Positions 58,901-64,000 of a DNA stretch of 64,000 nt are shown here, one piece after another; the first letter of the stretch is position 1; every line of letters starts with the position of its first letter. A program made the translations under genes and the position numbers. The stretch comes from Rhyzopertha dominica (taxonomy: Eukaryota; Arthropoda; Insecta; Coleoptera; Bostrichidae), in contig QCXZ01000001.1 in the NCBI GenBank assembly GCA_025024175.1, positions 10,478,001-10,542,000 on the forward strand. Reading direction: 5' to 3'. Under the pieces are notes generated by a model that saw only the letters and a list, made by a program, of their open reading frames with translations, did no database searches and had not been told where the DNA came from.

Positions 58901-61630
58901 TAAGACTTCATTAAGAATTGTTGGTAACCATTCCTGCCCATTATGTGCTTCTAATTTAATCATTCCAATTCCATTTGCTTCAATTTTTGTGCCATCACCG
59001 ATTACTACTGACTTGCTTACAGTTAATTGTCTAAATTCTTCAAAATAGTCTCTTCTATGACACATGTGATCACTTGCGCCGCTATCAACCAGCCAGTCAT
59101 TACTTGCTGTACTTCCAGTCAGAGCCGTAACTATGAAAGCATTTCTTTCCTTGGTTTCATCTTGAAGTTTTTCTTTATTTTTCCGATAATAACAGTCTTT
59201 TATAAAATGACCTGGTTTCTTACAGTAGTTACATAACTTTTCTGTCTTCTTTGTTCTGCAATCTGTTTTATAATGACCATACTTTCCACACCCGAAACAT
59301 TTTGGTTTAGCTTTTGGAATTTTTGCCATTAATGCCTTTAGTTCCATTTCCTGGTGTTCCTTTAGCCTTTCCTCTTCCATAAACAGCCTGGCAACTAAAT
59401 CATTCATATTTTGATTGCTCGGAGGAACTGACTCCCATGCACAAATAAAATGCTGGTATTTATTTGGTAACGACATTAATATTTTTGTCATTACCATCTT
59501 TTCAGTTACTTCCTCACCCATTTGCTTCAGTTGATTTTGTAGTTCTTGTATTCTCGAAACGAATGTAGATATTGTATCAGTGTCTTCGAACTTATATGCA
59601 AAAAATCTTTGCTGAACCAAATGTACACTTGTTGTTGACTTCTGTTCATAAACAGATAACAATTTCTGCCAAATTTCTGCGGCTGTCTCACATGTAAGGA
59701 TGTGCAACATCACACATTCAGATAATCGATTTACTATGATGTTCTGTGCTTTGGCATCTTTTTTTAAGCCATGTTTCTAACTTCGCCGTGTCAGTAGGTT
59801 TTGGATTTGAACCATCAATCAAATCATACACATTTGCTGACTTCAGATTAACTCGTACCTGGAATTTCCAGACTCCCCAGTTTTGGGTGCCTTCCAGTTT
59901 TATTACACCACCTGCTGTAACCGACTGCTCCATATTTTTACCAATTTTATTCACACACTACTAGTTCTGGGCCCATAACCTGTAGCAGAGCGTGGTTCTC
60001 GACTGGAGCATTTATTAAAAATAGGTGCAGGTGAACAACGTTTATTCAATTTAAACGAACATATACACAAGATTAATAATACAATTAATTCTTTTTGAAC
60101 ATGACATATCTATATTATTACATTTCCATAACAACCCTATTTTTACTGTTTTTGCCCATTTTAAGTTATTGCCAAACTTCCTTGACTTTGAAACAAGTTC
60201 ATTGCTTATTACAAAACAGTTTCAATTTGCAATTTGTGTTTACAAACTTATATTTAGTGTTTTATTGTATTTATGTATTTATCTATATTAGTTTTGCATA
60301 ATAAAAATTTTTTGGTCACTCAACTTGAAGCTTAGCTTTGGTGAATTAGTTTTAATTCCTTAGCTATAAGCATGTTTATTGTGTGATTATTGTAAAAATT
60401 CTCTGCAATAAACCATTATTATTATCATTATTTCAACAAAGCAGATAAAAGAATGTAATAACCATTTGAAACATGTTCAAAACCGCCTAATCCTACAGGT
60501 TTTTGCAACTTACTTGTTTTTCCTGGTGCGGGATAAGCCTTTTGTACCAACTGTTTCAATTCAGGAGTTTCGAAACTCTTGATTATCGGTGCCAGTAGTT
60601 TATTGATATAAACTTCAACGCCTGCCTTAAGATCACCGGGATGCAGCAATTCTTTAGAAAAATCTTCTTCCACCTTTTCATACTGATCGTAACGAATATC
60701 ACCTCCGTGATCTGCACTTCTGGGGATAACAAATGGTTCATCTTTCGCAAACAAGGGAAACAAAACGTGTTTGACAAACGCTAGAACACCATTATTTTCT
60801 ACGTTGCCGGGTTCACAAAATGCTTTTTTAAGCTTCTTTTTTACACTTGCTGGGTTATCTAAAAGGTCGATTTTACTTTCCTCTTCAGAAGAAGACATTT
60901 TGGCACCCGTCAAGCCGGGAACTACAAAAAAACAAGATAAGTTATTTCTTTCTTAGTTAAGAGAGAATTTATTACCCATTGGATTCATAAGATGAGCTCT
61001 TTTTTGATACCCAAGTGGTGGTAAATACTTTTCCGCAAACGTGAATATCTTCCTTTGATCGATACCCCCAAACTGTGCATCTACCTTGAGATATTCTTCG
61101 TCCAAAGCTTGTAAACCTGGATACAGCAAACCGCTAACCAATGGATGTTCTACCTGTTTAACGACTTCAGCACCAGCTTTTTTTGCATCATGTTGCGTTA
61201 TAAGAGAACTTAGTTTGTAAACATCTAGCGTGTACTCCCTCGACAACTGGTAATTGGTCCCCTTCTCAAATTTAAGCTTATCGATGGGAACGCCAATTGA
61301 TTTTAGCATCGCCTTGATCGAATGCTCGTAGTACTGAACTCGAAGTGCTAGCAGCTCCCATGGAGCCTTCATGTTGTCTAAGTAAGCATGGAGATCGGCA
61401 AAGAGTATGGTTACCTCACAACCGGCTCGTAGAAAGTCTGCTATCTTTGACATGGGTACAAAGTATGCGACATGTGGTTTGCCGGTGGTCGCTGTACCCC
61501 AATAGATTTTTAAGTCTCGTTCTTTCAAGATTGCTTTGATTTTGTCTTCCCCCAAGACTTCTTGCAAGTTTCGAGAGATTAAGCTATATTTTTCTTCGGG
61601 AGATAGTCCGCTATCTTTATTTTCAACCAT
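52946..61630 (-). CDS. TyrRS: Cytosolic tyrosyl-tRNA synthetase
   Basis: Charges tRNA-Tyr in the cytosol. Four exons, 60976-61630, 60514-60921, 53246-53525 and 52946-53198, give 531 residues, like the human enzyme. Class I signatures are present: a HIGH-type HVAY (about 53-56) and [10 protein letters not shown] (KMSKS-type, about 225-234). The catalytic part ends after [20 protein letters not shown] and a helical domain. The third and fourth exons encode the EMAPII/Arc1p-like tRNA-binding domain ([33 protein letters not shown]), as in animal TyrRS. The intron between exons 2 and 3 is about 7 kb because a LINE and then a copia element landed in it. The start is the ATG at 61630, [14 protein letters not shown]. 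TyrRS is divergent from TFIIE-alpha. Confidence 0.96.
55758..55995 (-). repeat. 3' LTR of the copia element
   Basis: 238 bases, TG/CA ends, apparently identical to the other LTR. In the sense of the element it is the downstream (3') LTR and is preceded by the purine tract. Confidence 0.93.
56051..59954 (-). pseudogene. Copia Gag-Pol polyprotein, one frameshift near the start
   Basis: One long frame (59713 down to 56051, 1220 codons) carries the domains in Ty1/copia order: Gag with two CCHC knuckles (CFGCGKYGH at about 139 and CNYCKKPGH at about 161), aspartic protease (DSGASDH, about 210), integrase ([24 protein letters not shown]), reverse transcriptase ([23 protein letters not shown]) and RNase H ([30 protein letters not shown]). 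The first 65 or so codons of Gag (from 59954) are in another frame. The break lies in a run of seven A residues near 59760-59766 and looks like a one-base insertion. This could be a sequencing error, a real mutation or slippage. All other catalytic motifs look intact. Confidence 0.92.
59967..59980 (-). promoter_or_regulatory. Copia primer-binding site, internal tRNA-iMet type
   Basis: Directly after the 5' LTR, the minus strand reads GGTTATGGGCCCAG. This is complementary to the anticodon region of initiator tRNA-Met (CTGGGCCCATAACC), not to its 3' end. It is the half-tRNA priming known for Drosophila copia. Confidence 0.8.
59981..60218 (-). repeat. 5' LTR of the copia element
   Basis: 238 bases with TG/CA ends, apparently identical to 55758-55995. 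It should contain the element promoter. The bases GTTTC on its outer side repeat those outside the other LTR. Confidence 0.93.
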
Positions 61631-62203
61631 AATTGCCTAAAAACATTCGTAGCATATGGCAACTAACCTTAAAAATGATGAAACAACTTACCTTGATTTT
61701 TTATAAATTAAAAGCGAGCGATTAGACCGAGTAAACGAAAGAAATCGTGTTAAAGCTTGTACTTACAGTTAATATTACTGGGAAACTGATTAAAAAGTAC
61801 CTACTACTTGATATGAAACGTCAATGACATTGACAACGCACTGACGTACAACAGTAGTTAAATTTAACTGTACTATTGGAACTACGAAAAACTATGTTTT
61901 TAAATAATCTGCTCCTCGTTGTCTTTAAATTCTCAGTGAAAAACTTAAGCTGATCATATTAAATACTAATAATAAAAGTTATGAATCCCTACAGCCAAGA
62001 TTGTTGATACGATTACACTCATCACTAGCTTGTAGTTTAGATGCTTCGATAATAGTTCATTTGTCCCTTCCAACATCTGTCAACTTGTCGGTCCGTTAAA
62101 CGCAGTTTTTGCAAAGGTGTTTGTTGCTTTATCGCTTCGAAACTCATGTTATTTAACACACACCGCTTCTGGAAGAAATCTAAATCAATTTTGATAATTC
62201 ACA
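61631..62203. promoter_or_regulatory. Divergent intergenic region, TyrRS / TFIIE-alpha
   Basis: 573 bases between two start codons pointing away from each other. Both are housekeeping genes, so a shared bidirectional promoter is plausible. No TATA box was identified with confidence. Confidence 0.5.
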
Positions 62204-63430
62204 ATGACGGAAGAGCGCCTTGTGACTGAAATACCTAGCAGTTTGAAACAACTAGCTAGATTGGTAGTCAGGGGTTTCTACTCTATAGAAGATGCTTTGA
62301 TCATTGATATGCTTGTGAGAAATCCATGCATGAAAGAAGATGATATATGTGAGCTGCTGAAATTCGAACGTAAAATGCTTCGAGCTAGAATAGCTACGTT
62401 GAAAAACGACAAGTTTATTCAAATAAGATTAAGAATGGAGACAGGAGCTGACGGCAAAGCTCAGAAAGTGAACTATTACTTTATAAACTACAAGAGTTTT
62501 GTTAACGTAGTCAAGTACAAATTAGACCTGATGAGAAAAAGACTGGAGACTGAGGAGAGGGACGCGACCAGTCGAGCGAGCTTCAAATGTCCGGGCTGTT
62601 TCAAAACCTTCACGGATTTGGAAGCTGACCAACTGTTTGATTTTGTGACTAGTGAATTTCGCTGCACATATTGCCGCGAAGTGGTCGAGGAAGACCAATC
62701 TGCACTGCCCAAGAAAGACTCTCGCTTGTTACTAGCAAAGTTTAATGAACAATTAGAGCCGTTGTACATATTACTGAGGGAAGTGGAAGGAATTAAATTA
62801 GCTCCGGAAGTGCTAGAACCAGAACCGGTGGACATCAGCACCATACGAGGCATCGAAAAGAAACCACAACCAAATGCGACAGAGAGTTGGTCCGGAGAAG
62901 CAACCAGAAACTTAGGGTTTATGGTTGAGGACACCAGGGTGGATATTACGATTGGGGAAGATAATTCTGCGGTGCAAAACAGACGCAAGGAACAACCCAT
63001 ATGGATGACGGAATCCACCGTCATGTCTAACGAATCACAGTTATTGGATGCCAGTAGATCTGCAACTGATTCCATTACGGATGGAACTTCAGATGGTGTT
63101 GCCAACGGACGTTCTGACGATATCATGAGTGTTTTGCTAGCACATGAAAAACGACCGACTAGCAACACGACGAACGCCATTAAAAACTTGGGTAATAATG
63201 ATTCCGACTCTAGTTCGGATGAGATGGCCGAAGTGAAGAATGAAGACAGTGGACTCGTTGATACAATGGACAGTGACGAGGAAGACGATACTGGTGTTCC
63301 AAGTGTCACTGTCGGTAATAAGACTTATAGTATTACGGATATTAATGACGCGATTATAGCGGAGATGACACAAGCTGAGAAAGAAGTCTATGTGCAAGTT
63401 TTCCAAGATTATTATTCACATATGATGTAG
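62204..63430 (+). CDS. TfIIEalpha: Transcription initiation factor IIE subunit alpha
   Basis: The large subunit of TFIIE, which recruits and regulates TFIIH at RNA polymerase II promoters. It is an intronless 408-residue frame. The N-terminal winged-helix region (about 12-110) includes RGFYSIEDALIIDMLVRNPC and LKFERKMLRARIATLKNDKF. A zinc ribbon follows, with CPGC (about 129-132) and CTYC (about 154-157). A helical region (about 165-200) and an acidic Ser/Asp-rich stretch (about 335-370, NDSDSSSDEMAE and DSDEEDDTG) come next. The conserved acidic C-terminus ends in EKEVYVQVFQDYYSHMM. The start ATG (62204) gives MTEERLVTEIPSSLKQLARL, typical for the family. Absence of introns contrasts with its neighbours. 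The gene is divergent from TyrRS. Confidence 0.95.
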   Translation: MTEERLVTEIPSSLKQLARLVVRGFYSIEDALIIDMLVRNPCMKEDDICELLKFERKMLRARIATLKNDKFIQIRLRMETGADGKAQKVNYYFINYKSFVNVVKYKLDLMRKRLETEERDATSRASFKCPGCFKTFTDLEADQLFDFVTSEFRCTYCREVVEEDQSALPKKDSRLLLAKFNEQLEPLYILLREVEGIKLAPEVLEPEPVDISTIRGIEKKPQPNATESWSGEATRNLGFMVEDTRVDITIGEDNSAVQNRRKEQPIWMTESTVMSNESQLLDASRSATDSITDGTSDGVANGRSDDIMSVLLAHEKRPTSNTTNAIKNLGNNDSDSSSDEMAEVKNEDSGLVDTMDSDEEDDTGVPSVTVGNKTYSITDINDAIIAEMTQAEKEVYVQVFQDYYSHMM

Positions 63431-64000
63431 GTAGTTTATGAATTATTGGGATGGAATGATTGTGAGTTTATTTGGATTTTATGGAATTTGTGTTTTCTTA
63501 TTAAATTTATAATCTTGAAATCTTTGTTTTACTTGCTTCAATTTTTTTACAAACAGCTCTAAAGTACATTTGTCAGTTAAAATACATTTGCTGTTAACAA
63601 TCGTCATCTACAGTCAAACATTTTAAGATTAAAGTAACATGAGTTGGCTCTTTTATGCAATAATTTTACGACAACAAATCTTGTAAATGTGTTTTGAAAC
63701 AACTCTACATTCAACAGAAGTTGATAACAGAGAATTTTAGAGAATTAATGCATTCATATTATAATCACTAAAATATACTTAGCTTCTATCATCAACACGC
63801 TCGATTTAAATTTTTTTGTTATGAGTTTTGAATTAGATTTTTACTAAATTTCAGTTTAATATATGATTTAAGATGATGACAACATGAAAAAAGCGTAAAA
63901 GCTTCTGGATGAGCCATTTTTGACCATGCTCAATAATGTGTTGATAATTCAGCACCATAGAGCAAGTATTTTGCTTTTTTCAATTACACTTTCATTTTTT
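63431..64000. other. 3' flank of TFIIE-alpha, no gene seen
   Basis: Contains the TFIIE-alpha 3' UTR (an ATTAAA-type signal near 63500) and AT-rich sequence to the window edge. No gene or repeat was recognised. Confidence 0.5.

Larger units (their letters stand above)
55758..60218 (-). mobile_element. Nearly intact Ty1/copia LTR retrotransposon
   Basis: A 4461-bp element with two 238-bp LTRs (55758-55995 and 59981-60218), each TG...CA bounded, flanked by the 5-bp duplication GTTTC (55753-55757 and 60219-60223). The element reads on the minus strand. A primer-binding site follows the 5' LTR, and a purine tract (GAGGGAGGG) precedes the 3' LTR. By eye I found no difference between the LTRs, so insertion is recent. 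It sits inside an older LINE in a TyrRS intron. Confidence 0.95.
53680..60440 (+). pseudogene. LINE remnant in a TyrRS intron, split by copia
   Basis: Plus-strand LINE pieces run from about 53680 to 55757 and resume at 60219-60440 after the copia insertion. RT blocks: [28 protein letters not shown], a broken [13 protein letters not shown] segment, then [19 protein letters not shown] with the preceding GVPQG lost. A degraded YADDT appears as YVDVT. Stops and frameshifts are frequent. The 3' end AATAAACCATTATTATTATC at 60408-60427 is again an (ATT)n-type tail. Confidence 0.75.

Noticed and set aside
57390..59236. Plus-strand frames over the copia polyprotein
   Set aside because: Antisense shadows of the Gag-Pol frame.
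62488..63309. 273-codon minus-strand frame opposite TFIIE-alpha
   Set aside because: The TFIIE-alpha frame on the plus strand has clear domains; the antisense frame is Ser-rich and is explained by codon mirror effects.

Overview
The window looks like nuclear DNA of an insect, most likely a beetle; the order is an inference from gene content and texture, not a database match. It is AT-rich, its genes are split by introns that are often only about 50 bases long with GT...AG borders, and it carries insect-type gene versions (Corkscrew/SHP2, cytosolic TyrRS, a DUF229 membrane protein, MED30 with a Gln/Asn/Met-rich head). Scattered single N characters, one of them inside a splice donor, show that it is a draft assembly. 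I saw no bacterial operons, CRISPR arrays, rRNA or tRNA genes.

Layout. 1-2156 (-): 5' part of a sorting nexin SNX13-like gene, running off the left edge. 2484-9867 (+): TMEM26-like gene whose 4.8-kb last intron holds a 3-kb transposon. 10.7-13.3 kb: two decayed DNA-transposon transposases. 13882-14999 (-): two-exon gene I do not recognise. 15.6-17.9 kb (-): dead LINE. 18822-20617 (+): ABRA/STARS-like gene with a Costars domain, a TATA box and a GC-AG intron. 21757-23754 (-): intronless DUF229 membrane protein. 24.2-27.0 kb: a P-element-superfamily copy and what look like transposon excision footprints. 28273-29988 (-): porphobilinogen deaminase. 32254-42038 (-): complete corkscrew gene, its introns packed with transposons, MITEs, a LINE and an odd tandem array. 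42339-42572 (-): small membrane protein, possibly COX14. 43558-45028 (-): Cdc42, perhaps with a 5' exon near 48.6 kb. 46105-48207 (+): SVOP-like transporter. 49824-50805 (-): MED30. 52946-61630 (-): TyrRS, with a LINE and a nearly intact copia element nested in one intron. 62204-63430 (+): TFIIE-alpha.

Most genes are independent housekeeping or signalling genes, not a functional cluster. Two divergent pairs, SNX13/TMEM26 and TyrRS/TFIIE-alpha, have start codons less than 600 bases apart and may share promoters. The most unusual content is: the P-type transposon and the 30-bp palindrome that fits its excision footprint; an intronic tandem array whose unit resembles a reverse-transcriptase core motif; a porphobilinogen deaminase with five Cys-Pro dipeptides in a C-terminal insertion; and a recent copia insertion with LTRs that look identical. 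I found no convincing new multi-gene system.
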